From assembly GCA_027492675.1 (NCBI GenBank), contig JAPUEI010000086.1, positions 1 to 64,000 of the forward strand: 64,000 bases of DNA. Direction: 5' to 3'. Position numbers and translations under genes: made by a program. Source of the stretch: Propionibacteriaceae bacterium (lineage in GTDB: Bacteria > Actinomycetota > Actinomycetes > Propionibacteriales > Propionibacteriaceae). The number at the start of each line of letters is the position of its first letter. Position 1 is the stretch's first letter. This document shows positions 51,804 through 58,742 of this stretch, piece after piece. Below the pieces are notes generated by a model. The model ran no database searches. It was given only the letters and a program-made list of their open reading frames with translations, and was not told where the DNA came from.

Positions 51804-52589
51804 ATGACCGTACGGCCTGCTGCCGTCGCCGGGCAATTCTACCCCGCCGAGCCTGCACGTCTGCGGGCCCTGGTGACCGGGCTGCTCGCGGAGGTCGCCC
51901 CCGAGCCCACACCCGCGGCGGGCTACGTCGTACCCCACGCCGGCTACGTCTACTCCGGCTCCACGGCCGCCCACGCGTACGCCGCGCTCGCGCTCGACCC
52001 GCCCGAACGGATCCTACTGCTCGGGCCGACGCACCGGGTGTACGTGGCGGGCATGGCCCTGTCCGGCGCCGAGGGCTTCGAGACGCCGCTGGGCGTGGTC
52101 ACCGCCGACCGGGAGCTCGTCATGGCGGTGAGCGCGTCGTCGGCCATGTCTGTACGACCGGACGTCCACGCCGAGGAGCACTCGCTCGAGGTGCAGCTGC
52201 CGTTCCTGCAGGTGGTCGCGCCGTACGTGCCGGTGGTGCCCGTGGCCGTCGGCGATGTGGACGCCCAGGCGGTGGGAGACATCATCGAGGCCGCCCTCGC
52301 ACTCCCCGGCACCGGTGTGCTGGTCTCCACCGACCTCAGCCACTACCACCCGTACGCCGACGCGGCCGCGCTCGACGCCGACACCATCGAGCGGATCACG
52401 GCGCTCGACCGCACCATCCCCCACAACCGCGCCTGCGGAGCGTCTCCGCTCAACGGCGCCCTGGTCGCGGCGCAGCGCCACGGCTGGACCCCGGAGCTGC
52501 TGTTCGCGTGCAGCTCCGGCGACACGGCCGGTACCCGCGACCGAGTAGTCGGCTACGCGGCCTTCCGGCTGAGGAACGGCCATGGCTGA
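51804..52589 (+). CDS. amrB: AmmeMemoRadiSam system protein B (MEMO1-like)
   Basis: The 261-aa MEMO family protein resembles class III extradiol dioxygenases. Metal-ligand histidines are visible in YVVPHAGYVYSG, LLGPTHRVY and STDLSHYHPY, with HAEEHSLEVQLPFLQ. The start is leaderless at the ATG 51804 (TAGATT at 51792-51797, six bases). Its end overlaps the AMMECR1 gene by eight bases. Human MEMO1 binds iron and copper; in bacteria the set of B, A and a radical SAM enzyme has unknown chemistry. Confidence 0.9.
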   Translation: MTVRPAAVAGQFYPAEPARLRALVTGLLAEVAPEPTPAAGYVVPHAGYVYSGSTAAHAYAALALDPPERILLLGPTHRVYVAGMALSGAEGFETPLGVVTADRELVMAVSASSAMSVRPDVHAEEHSLEVQLPFLQVVAPYVPVVPVAVGDVDAQAVGDIIEAALALPGTGVLVSTDLSHYHPYADAAALDADTIERITALDRTIPHNRACGASPLNGALVAAQRHGWTPELLFACSSGDTAGTRDRVVGYAAFRLRNGHG

Positions 52590-53196
52590 GCTGCCCGACG
52601 GGGCGGGCGAGGTCCTCTGCGGGATCGCGCGAGAGGCGATCGCGGCGAGGTTGGGTGCGCGGGATCCGAGTTTCGGCGGTGGAGACGGCGCCGAGGGGTA
52701 CGCATGGGGCCATTCGCCCCGACTGGACCGCGAAGACTCGGATCCCTGGTTCGAGACCCCCCGGGCCGCGTTCGTCACGCTGACACTCGACGGCCAACTC
52801 AGAGGCTGCATCGGCTCGCTCAGCGCCCATCGCCCGCTGCGCGAGGACGTGGCCGAGAACGCGGTCCACGCGGCGTTCCGCGACCCGCGCTTCGCTCCGC
52901 TGACCGCCGACGAGCTCCCCCGCGTCCACGTCGAGGTCTCCGTGCTGAGCGAGCCCGAGCCGTACCCCTTCACCGACCGTGCGGATGCCCTCTCCCGGCT
53001 GCGCCCGGGCGTCGACGGGATGATCCTCGAGTACGGCACCCACCGCGGCACGTTCCTCCCACAGGTCTGGGACCAGCTCCCCAACCCCGACGACTTCCTG
53101 GCCCACCTCGTCCGCAAGGCCGGCCTGCCCGCGGGCTGGTGGGACGACGACGCCCGCCTGTCTCGCTACACCGTCACCGCGTTCGAGGAGCCGTGA
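52582..53196 (+). CDS. amrA: AmmeMemoRadiSam system protein A (AMMECR1 domain)
   Basis: The 204-aa protein carries the AMMECR1 signature GQLRGCIGSL (about 69-78) and the later LRPGVDGMILEYGTHRGTFL and PQVWDQLPNP. Structure-known relatives have a two-subdomain fold with an invariant Cys in this LRGCIG loop. The ATG overlaps the MEMO gene's end and its stop overlaps the radical SAM start (GTGA), so the three are co-translated. The catalytic role is unknown. Confidence 0.92.
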   Translation: MAELPDGAGEVLCGIAREAIAARLGARDPSFGGGDGAEGYAWGHSPRLDREDSDPWFETPRAAFVTLTLDGQLRGCIGSLSAHRPLREDVAENAVHAAFRDPRFAPLTADELPRVHVEVSVLSEPEPYPFTDRADALSRLRPGVDGMILEYGTHRGTFLPQVWDQLPNPDDFLAHLVRKAGLPAGWWDDDARLSRYTVTAFEEP

Positions 53197-54254
53197 CCAC
53201 CGCGCGCTGGTGGCACGAGGTCGGCGACGGCCGGCTCCAGTGCGACGTCTGCCCCCGCGAGTGTCGACTGCGGGACGGCCAGCGCGGCTTCTGCTTCGTA
53301 CGGGCCCGCGAGGGCGACGAGCTGGTGCTCAGCACGTACGGACGGTCGTCGGGCTTCTGCGTCGACCCCATCGAGAAGAAGCCGCTGAACCACTTCCACC
53401 CGGGCACCTCGGTGCTCTCGTTCGGCACGGCCGGCTGCAACCTCGGCTGCAGGTTCTGCCAGAACTGGGACATGTCGAAGGCCCGCGAGCTGGACCGGCT
53501 GATGGACCAGGCGTCGCCCGCGCTGATCGCCGACAGCGCCGTCGAGCTGGGCTGCCGGAGCGTCGCCTTCACGTACAACGACCCCGTGATCTTCGCGGAG
53601 TACGCGATCGACACGGCTCTCGCCTGTCACGAGCGCGGGGTGGCGTCGGTGGCGGTCACCGCCGGCTACGTGAACCCCGAGACGCGCGCGGATCTGTTCG
53701 CCGTGATGGACGCGGCGAACGTCGACCTCAAGGGCTTCACGGACGCGTTCTACGAGCGGGTGACCGGGGCGAGGCTGAGGCCGGTGCTGGACACGCTCGC
53801 CTACCTCGCGACCACCGACTGCTGGTTCGAGATCACCACCCTGCTCATCCCGGGCCACAACGACTCCGACGACGAGCTGCGCGCGATGGGGAGGTGGGTC
53901 ATGGCCGAGCTCGGCCCCGACGTACCCCACCACGTGACCGCGTTCCACCCCGACTGGCGGATGCGCGATGTGCCACCGACACCCGCCGCGACGCTGCTGC
54001 GCGCCCGAGAGATCCTGCGCGGCGAAGGCCTTCACCACGTCTACATGGGCAACGTCTCGCACCGGCACGGCGAGATCACGTACTGCTCCTCCTGCGGCCT
54101 CGAGCTGATCGCACGCGACCGCTACGCGATCCTGAGGTACGCGCTCACCGAGAACGGCCACTGCCCCGACTGCGGCGAGACGCTGCCCGGGGTGTACGAC
54201 CGGGCGCCGGGCCACTTCGGTCCCCGCCGCATCCCCGTTCGGCTGTCTCGCTGA
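53193..54254 (+). CDS. amrS: AmmeMemoRadiSam system radical SAM enzyme
   Basis: The 353-aa enzyme has the radical SAM cluster motif Cys82-NLG-Cys86-RF-Cys89. It also has an N-terminal Cys set (LQCDVCPRECRL, RGFCFVR, GFCVDP) and a C-terminal four-Cys zinc-like pair (YCSSCG and HCPDCGE). It resembles pyruvate formate-lyase activating enzymes in its core. It probably creates a radical on, or modifies, one of the partner proteins or an unknown substrate. It is the last of the three overlapping genes. Confidence 0.93.
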   Translation: MTTARWWHEVGDGRLQCDVCPRECRLRDGQRGFCFVRAREGDELVLSTYGRSSGFCVDPIEKKPLNHFHPGTSVLSFGTAGCNLGCRFCQNWDMSKARELDRLMDQASPALIADSAVELGCRSVAFTYNDPVIFAEYAIDTALACHERGVASVAVTAGYVNPETRADLFAVMDAANVDLKGFTDAFYERVTGARLRPVLDTLAYLATTDCWFEITTLLIPGHNDSDDELRAMGRWVMAELGPDVPHHVTAFHPDWRMRDVPPTPAATLLRAREILRGEGLHHVYMGNVSHRHGEITYCSSCGLELIARDRYAILRYALTENGHCPDCGETLPGVYDRAPGHFGPRRIPVRLSR

Positions 54255-54306
54255 CGAAGGCGCTGACCTGTACGGAGCTGTCGCCCCCGCGTCGTAGGGT
54301 CATCGG

Positions 54307-54354
54307 GTGACTGAGGACCTGCGAGATCCGACCGTGGCCGGTGCGGCATGGTGA
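54307..54354 (+). CDS. 15-codon leader peptide ahead of the transporter
   Basis: A GTG at 54307 follows the hexamer TAGGGT (54295-54300) by six bases, the leaderless pattern of this genome. It opens a frame of 15 codons (VTEDLRDPTVAGAAW) ending in TGA at 54352-54354, just past the transporter ATG at 54348. The transporter has no ribosome site of its own, so its translation may depend on ribosomes finishing this peptide. This is inferred from layout only. Confidence 0.55.
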   Translation: MTEDLRDPTVAGAAW

Positions 54355-55262
54355 ACCTCGTCGCCATCGCGCTGGCGGTGTTCGTCGGCGCCACGATCCC
54401 GGCGCAGACCGCGATCAACTCCCGGCTCGCCCGCCACCTCGGCGTCACCCTCCTGGCGAGCCTGGTGTCGTTCTTCGTCGGCACCGTGGGGCTTGGGCTG
54501 GCCGTGGTCGTCACCGGTACGAGGATGCCGCTGATCTCCGTCGCGACCAGCCAGCCCTGGTGGGTGTGGATCGGCGGCGTCTGCGGCTTGGTGTTCCTGA
54601 CGATGAACATGGTGCTGCTGCCGCGCATCGGCGCGTCCGCCACCGTGATCCTGCCGCTGTTCGGGCAGGTCGTCGGTGGTCTGGTCATCGACGTGCTCGG
54701 GGCCTTCGGCACGACGGCCCGCCCGCTGACCGTCGGTCGCGTGATCGGGGTGCTCCTCGTGGCCGCGGGTGCCGTGCTGGTCAACCTCCGCCCGCGGACG
54801 GCCGAGAAGTCCCGCATCGGGTGGTCGACGGTCATCCTCTGGGCGTCGGGCATCGGCGCGGGCGTGCTGGGCGCGATCCAGGCCACGGTCAACGGACGCC
54901 TCGGCCACGAGCTCGGGTCGCCGCTCGCGGCTGCCCTGGTCTCGTTCGCCGTCGGCATGGTCGGCCTGCTCATCATCAACCTCGTCGCCCGCAACCGCCC
55001 CACGCTCACCGGTCGGCCGCCATGGTGGGGCTACTCCGGCGGCCTGATCGGCGCGGCGTTCGTCTTCGTCATCGCGTACGTCACGCCGCTGCTCGGCACC
55101 TCGCTCGCGATCTCCGCCGCGCTGCTGGGCCAGGTCGCCGGTGGCCTCACCATCGACCACCGCGGCGCCTTCGGCATCACGCCCAGGCCCCTGTCCGTCC
55201 AGCGTCTCGCCGGCGCCCTGCTCGTGCTCGTCGGCGTCCTGCTCGTACGGTTCGCAGGCTGA
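54348..55262 (+). CDS. DMT-superfamily transporter, double YdcZ (DUF606) domain
   Basis: The 304-aa protein has ten membrane segments as two homologous halves. Each starts with a small-residue helix (VGATIPAQTAINSRLARHLG and GVLGAIQATVNGRLGHELG) and contains a GQV-[AV]-GGL motif (LPLFGQVVGGLVID, ALLGQVAGGLTID). Many YdcZ proteins are single-unit pairs of ~145 aa; here the two units are fused. The substrate is unknown. Its stop abuts the stop of convergent efeB (TGATCA). Confidence 0.87.
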   Translation: MVNLVAIALAVFVGATIPAQTAINSRLARHLGVTLLASLVSFFVGTVGLGLAVVVTGTRMPLISVATSQPWWVWIGGVCGLVFLTMNMVLLPRIGASATVILPLFGQVVGGLVIDVLGAFGTTARPLTVGRVIGVLLVAAGAVLVNLRPRTAEKSRIGWSTVILWASGIGAGVLGAIQATVNGRLGHELGSPLAAALVSFAVGMVGLLIINLVARNRPTLTGRPPWWGYSGGLIGAAFVFVIAYVTPLLGTSLAISAALLGQVAGGLTIDHRGAFGITPRPLSVQRLAGALLVLVGVLLVRFAG

Positions 55263-56507
55263 TCAGGCGAACAAGGCCTGGCCCAGGAACTCACCCTCGC
55301 GGGCGCCCGGCGGTACGGCCCAGAGCCCGGAGCCGATGTGCTGGAGGTACTCGCTCATGAGGTCGTTCGCCGCGAGCTTGGTCTGCATCGGGATGTAGTG
55401 CGTGCGCGGGTCTGTGACGAACGCCACGAAGAACAGGCCCGCCGCCAGCCGCCCCAGCGAGGTCGAGCCGTCGACGTAGTTGTAGCCCCGCCGCAGCATC
55501 CGTACGCCGTCGTTGTGCTGCGGGTTGGCGAGCGCGAGGTGCGAGTGGGGGTCGATGACCGGTGCGCCGCCGCGTCCCGGCAGCGCGAAGTCCGGCGTCG
55601 CGAACTCCCCGCCACCCGACAGGGGCGAGCCCTCGGCCTTGGTGCGGCCGACGATGCGCTCCTGCTCGCGCATCGAGCTGCGGTCCCAGGTCTCGGCGTG
55701 CATGGCGATCTTGCGGGCGACGAGGTACGAGCCGCCCTCGAGCCAGGTCGCCTTCGGGTCCGCCCCTGCCTGCACCCAGACGTGGGCGTCGATCTCGGCC
55801 GTCTGCTCGGCGCGCAGGCTGTTCGTGCCGTCCTTGAAGCCGAAGAGGTTTCGCGGCGTGACTTGGGAGGACGTCGTCGACGACGTACGTCCGAAGCCCA
55901 GCTGCGACCAGCGCAGGGATGCCCGCCCGAACGCGATCCGGGTGAGGTTGCGGATCGCGTGCACCGCCACCTGCGGGTCGTCCGAGCATGCCTGTACGCA
56001 CAGGTCACCGTTGCTGGCCGCCTCGACCAGGGCGTCACCGGGGAACAGCGGCAGCGGCGCGAGCGCCTCGGGCCGACGGTCGGCCAGCCCGTACCGCGTG
56101 AACAGCGACGGTCCGAACCCGACCGTGATCGTGAGGTTGCCGGGGTCCAACCCGATCGCCTCGCCGGTGTCGTCGGGCGGCGCGTCGTACGGACCGCTCA
56201 GCGGCCCGAGCGGCCCGGCACCCTCGCCCTGCGTCATCCGCGCGGCCGCGACCGTCCAGTCCTTGAGCAACGCGACCAGCTCGGCCCGCGTCGTCGACGG
56301 GTTCACGTCGAACGCCGCGAAGTGCATCCGATCCTGCGCGGCGGTGACGATCCCGGCCTGATGAGCGCCGTGGAAGGGGACCGTACGCGCCGTGCTCGCG
56401 CCCTGTTCCGTACGGCTCGCAACCATCGCCCCCGCCACTCCCACAGCGGCGACGGCCCCGGCGCCGGCGGCCCCGAGCAGACCGCGGCGCGAGACGCCCT
56501 GAGTCAC
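55263..56507 (-). CDS. efeB: EfeB, Tat-exported Dyp-type haem peroxidase
   Basis: The 414-aa deferrochelatase/peroxidase of the EfeUOB system has a twin-arginine signal (SRRGLLGAAGAGAVAAVGVA, Arg7-Arg8). The Dyp distal motif is in FGFKDGTNS, and the proximal haem His lies in the DPHSHLALANPQ region, followed by RRGYNYVDG. It works outside the membrane to support ferrous iron import, possibly by oxidising Fe(II). The GTG overlaps the efeO stop by four bases. Confidence 0.93.
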   Translation of the reverse strand: MTQGVSRRGLLGAAGAGAVAAVGVAGAMVASRTEQGASTARTVPFHGAHQAGIVTAAQDRMHFAAFDVNPSTTRAELVALLKDWTVAAARMTQGEGAGPLGPLSGPYDAPPDDTGEAIGLDPGNLTITVGFGPSLFTRYGLADRRPEALAPLPLFPGDALVEAASNGDLCVQACSDDPQVAVHAIRNLTRIAFGRASLRWSQLGFGRTSSTTSSQVTPRNLFGFKDGTNSLRAEQTAEIDAHVWVQAGADPKATWLEGGSYLVARKIAMHAETWDRSSMREQERIVGRTKAEGSPLSGGGEFATPDFALPGRGGAPVIDPHSHLALANPQHNDGVRMLRRGYNYVDGSTSLGRLAAGLFFVAFVTDPRTHYIPMQTKLAANDLMSEYLQHIGSGLWAVPPGAREGEFLGQALFA

Positions 56508-57658
56508 AGGAGCACCGCGGCAGTCATCTTCGACAGGGGCTCGCTGAGCGCGTTGACCGTGTCGGACAGTGCCTTGACCTGGGCGGGCGAGAGCGTGTCG
56601 TACGTCACGAAGCCCGTCCCGGCCTTGTGGCTGTCGAGGAGCGTCTGCAGCTCCGCGAACCGGGTCTGGAGCTCCTTGTCGAGAGCGGCGTCCTTGCGCT
56701 GCAGCAAGGGCTGGAGCGCCTGCCACGCGATCCGAGCGCCGTCGACGTTGGCCTGCACGTCGTACAGATCGGTCCTCGACCAGTACTCCTCCTCGCCGGT
56801 GACCTTGCCCGTCGCGACCTCGTCGAGCAGGCTCTTCGCACCGTTGCCCAGCGCGTCGGCGGTGAACGTGATCGTGCGCGTCCGGTCGTACAGCACGGTG
56901 GTGTTCGCGACCAGGTCGTCGGCGTACGTCTTCCTCTCCGCGGCCGTCAGCGGCGTGTACGAGGTCGCGCGCTGCGGCCAGAGGTCCTTCTCGATGCGGT
57001 GCCAGCCGGTCCACTCCTCGCCGGCCTCGAGGTCGGCCTCGCGGGCGTCCATCTTCGGATCGAGGTCGCCGAACGACTCCGCCACCGGCTCGATGCGCTC
57101 CCAGTGGGCGCGCGCCACCGGGTACAGGGCCCGGGCCTCGTCGTCCTTGCCCGCCACGTACAGCTCGGCGAACGTCCGCGTGGCCGTGAGCAGCTGGTCG
57201 GTCTGGTCACGCACGTACGAGGCGTACTGGCTCGTGGCCGTGGCCACCAGCGCCGCGTCGTCGCCGGTCGGCCCGACGGACTGGCCGGTGTCGGTGACGG
57301 TGAACGGCGTACGGATGCCGTCGCCGACCATGCCGGGCTTGCAGGCGGTGATGTACGAGCCGGCGGGTGCGCTCAGCACGAGGTCACGCCGGATGCCGGG
57401 GCCGATGTTCTCGATCTCGGCCACGACGCGCAGGCCGTCGGAGGCGAGCACGTAGAACTCGGTGACCTTGCTCCCGTCGTTGGTCACGGAGAACGTCAGC
57501 GTGCCCGCAGGAGCGGTTGCGGCGCTCACGCGGCAGGCCGTGTCGGTGGCCGAGACGGTGAGCGTACGGGGGTCTCCCGGGGCGGTGGTGGCGGCGTTGC
57601 TCGTGCATCCGGCCGCCACGAGGGCAGCGAGGACGAGCGCCATGGCGCGAATGGTCAT
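56504..57658 (-). CDS. efeO: EfeO, iron-binding lipoprotein (cupredoxin plus M75 domain)
   Basis: The 384-aa protein has a lipoprotein signal with lipobox LVAAGC (Cys18). An N-terminal cupredoxin-like domain (about 30-130, with the late cysteine in YITACKPGM) is followed by the helical M75 peptidase-like domain (about 140-384) containing GWHRIEKDLW, the HxxE metal motif of the family. It binds ferrous iron outside the membrane and hands it to EfeU. It lies 26 bases after efeU. Confidence 0.92.
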   Translation of the reverse strand: MTIRAMALVLAALVAAGCTSNAATTAPGDPRTLTVSATDTACRVSAATAPAGTLTFSVTNDGSKVTEFYVLASDGLRVVAEIENIGPGIRRDLVLSAPAGSYITACKPGMVGDGIRTPFTVTDTGQSVGPTGDDAALVATATSQYASYVRDQTDQLLTATRTFAELYVAGKDDEARALYPVARAHWERIEPVAESFGDLDPKMDAREADLEAGEEWTGWHRIEKDLWPQRATSYTPLTAAERKTYADDLVANTTVLYDRTRTITFTADALGNGAKSLLDEVATGKVTGEEEYWSRTDLYDVQANVDGARIAWQALQPLLQRKDAALDKELQTRFAELQTLLDSHKAGTGFVTYDTLSPAQVKALSDTVNALSEPLSKMTAAVLL

Positions 57659-57684
57659 GAACGTAACTTTCGGATCGAGTGGTG

Positions 57685-58536
57685 TCAGACGGAGACGGAC
57701 TGCTTCGCCGGCGCGCTGGGGCTGTGGCTGCGGCGGACGGTGCGGAGGAAGAAGAAGCCGACCACGGCGACGTACGCCACCCAGACGCCGACCTCGAGGA
57801 CGGTCGGCGCGGCCGAGAAGTTGAAGATGCCCTTGAGCAGCGTGCCGACCACCGAGGTGGGCGGGATCACCGAGGAGATGTCCCACGCGAGCAGATGCTC
57901 ACCGGGCACGAGATCGGCCTCCTGGAGGTCGTGGAAGCCGTAGGCCAGCACACCCGCCGCGACCACGATGAGCGCGCCGCCGGTGACGGTGAAGAACTTG
58001 CTGAGGTTGATCCGCACGGCACCGGCGTAGATCGCGTACCCCAGCCCGATCGCGATGACGATGCCGATCAGCGCGCCGACAAGGGGCTCGACCGTGGACT
58101 GGCCGTCCTGGATCGCGGCGCGGGAAGCCGCCCAGAGGAAGACAGCGGTCTCGATCCCCTCCCGGCCGACGGCCAGCGCGGCGATGACGATGAGCGACCA
58201 GGGCTTGCCGTCGCTGGCGTCCATGCGGGCGCGGAGGTCGGTGGCCAGCGAGCGCGACGCCTTGGCCATCCAGAAGATCATCCAGGTCACCAGGCCGACT
58301 GCGAGGATCGACAGGATCCCGCCGATCGCCTCCTGCGCCTCGAAGGTGAGTCCGGAGGGGCCGAATGTGAGGGCCGCGCCGACTGCCAGGGAGATCGCGG
58401 CGGCCGAGCCGGTGCCGATCCAGACCAGCGGCAGCTGGTGGCGGCGACCAGACTTCACGAGGTAGGCGACCAGCACGCTCACCACGAGCGCGGCCTCGAG
58501 GCCCTCCCGCAGGCCGATCAGCAGGTTCGCGATCAC
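57685..58536 (-). CDS. efeU: EfeU, ferrous iron permease (FTR1 family)
   Basis: The 283-aa permease has seven membrane helices. The two iron-binding REXXE motifs are REGLE (10-14) and REGIE (in ALAVGREGIETAV). It imports Fe(II), probably after oxidation and re-reduction through EfeO and EfeB. TGAGGAGCTGAC precedes the GTG. The iron box 14 bases upstream makes iron repression likely. efeU-efeO-efeB is a complete operon. Confidence 0.94.
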   Translation of the reverse strand: MIANLLIGLREGLEAALVVSVLVAYLVKSGRRHQLPLVWIGTGSAAAISLAVGAALTFGPSGLTFEAQEAIGGILSILAVGLVTWMIFWMAKASRSLATDLRARMDASDGKPWSLIVIAALAVGREGIETAVFLWAASRAAIQDGQSTVEPLVGALIGIVIAIGLGYAIYAGAVRINLSKFFTVTGGALIVVAAGVLAYGFHDLQEADLVPGEHLLAWDISSVIPPTSVVGTLLKGIFNFSAAPTVLEVGVWVAYVAVVGFFFLRTVRRSHSPSAPAKQSVSV

Positions 58537-58550
58537 GTCAGCTCCTCAAG

Positions 58551-58569
58551 TTAGGTATGCCTTACCTGG
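58551..58569. promoter_or_regulatory. IdeR/DtxR-type iron box
   Basis: TTAGGTATGCCTTACCTGG is close to the DtxR/IdeR consensus TTAGGTTAGGCTAACCTAA and keeps its dyad TTAGGT/ACCT. It overlaps the likely efeU promoter. Iron-loaded IdeR/DtxR would repress efeUOB here. Confidence 0.85.
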
Positions 58570-58582
58570 GACCGATTGAATA

Positions 58583-58602
58583 TGACAACGAGCATGTTGT
58601 CA
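58583..58602. promoter_or_regulatory. Dyad TGACAAC-N6-GTTGTCA
   Basis: A perfect 7-6-7 inverted repeat lies 14 bases upstream of the iron box, in an AT-richer segment. It could be a second operator for efeUOB (for example of a Fur/Zur-like regulator) or part of another promoter. The regulator is unknown. Confidence 0.55.
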
Positions 58603-58689
58603 ATTTCGGATCTCATCGTGGCCGCCCGTGCGGCCTCTTGCGGGCCCTCACGAAGGGGCTACTCCGCGCCGCGTACCGCGTGACTGCTC

Positions 58690-58703
58690 TTAGATCGATC
58701 TAA
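58690..58703. promoter_or_regulatory. Perfect palindrome TTAGATCGATCTAA at the debranching-gene promoter
   Basis: The 14-bp palindrome ends four bases before the hexamer TAGCGT (58708-58713), covering the -35 side of the promoter of the gene at 58743. The site has the size of a LacI- or TetR-type operator. No such regulator gene is adjacent. Confidence 0.65.
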
Positions 58704-58742
58704 TCGGGTAGCGTTCTCCCCTGTAACCGTGGAGGTGGAGCA

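Noticed and set aside
51804-54254. AmmeMemoRadiSam genes as a phage-defence island
   Set aside because: There are no nuclease, toxin or other defence genes around them, and their neighbours are membrane and transport genes.
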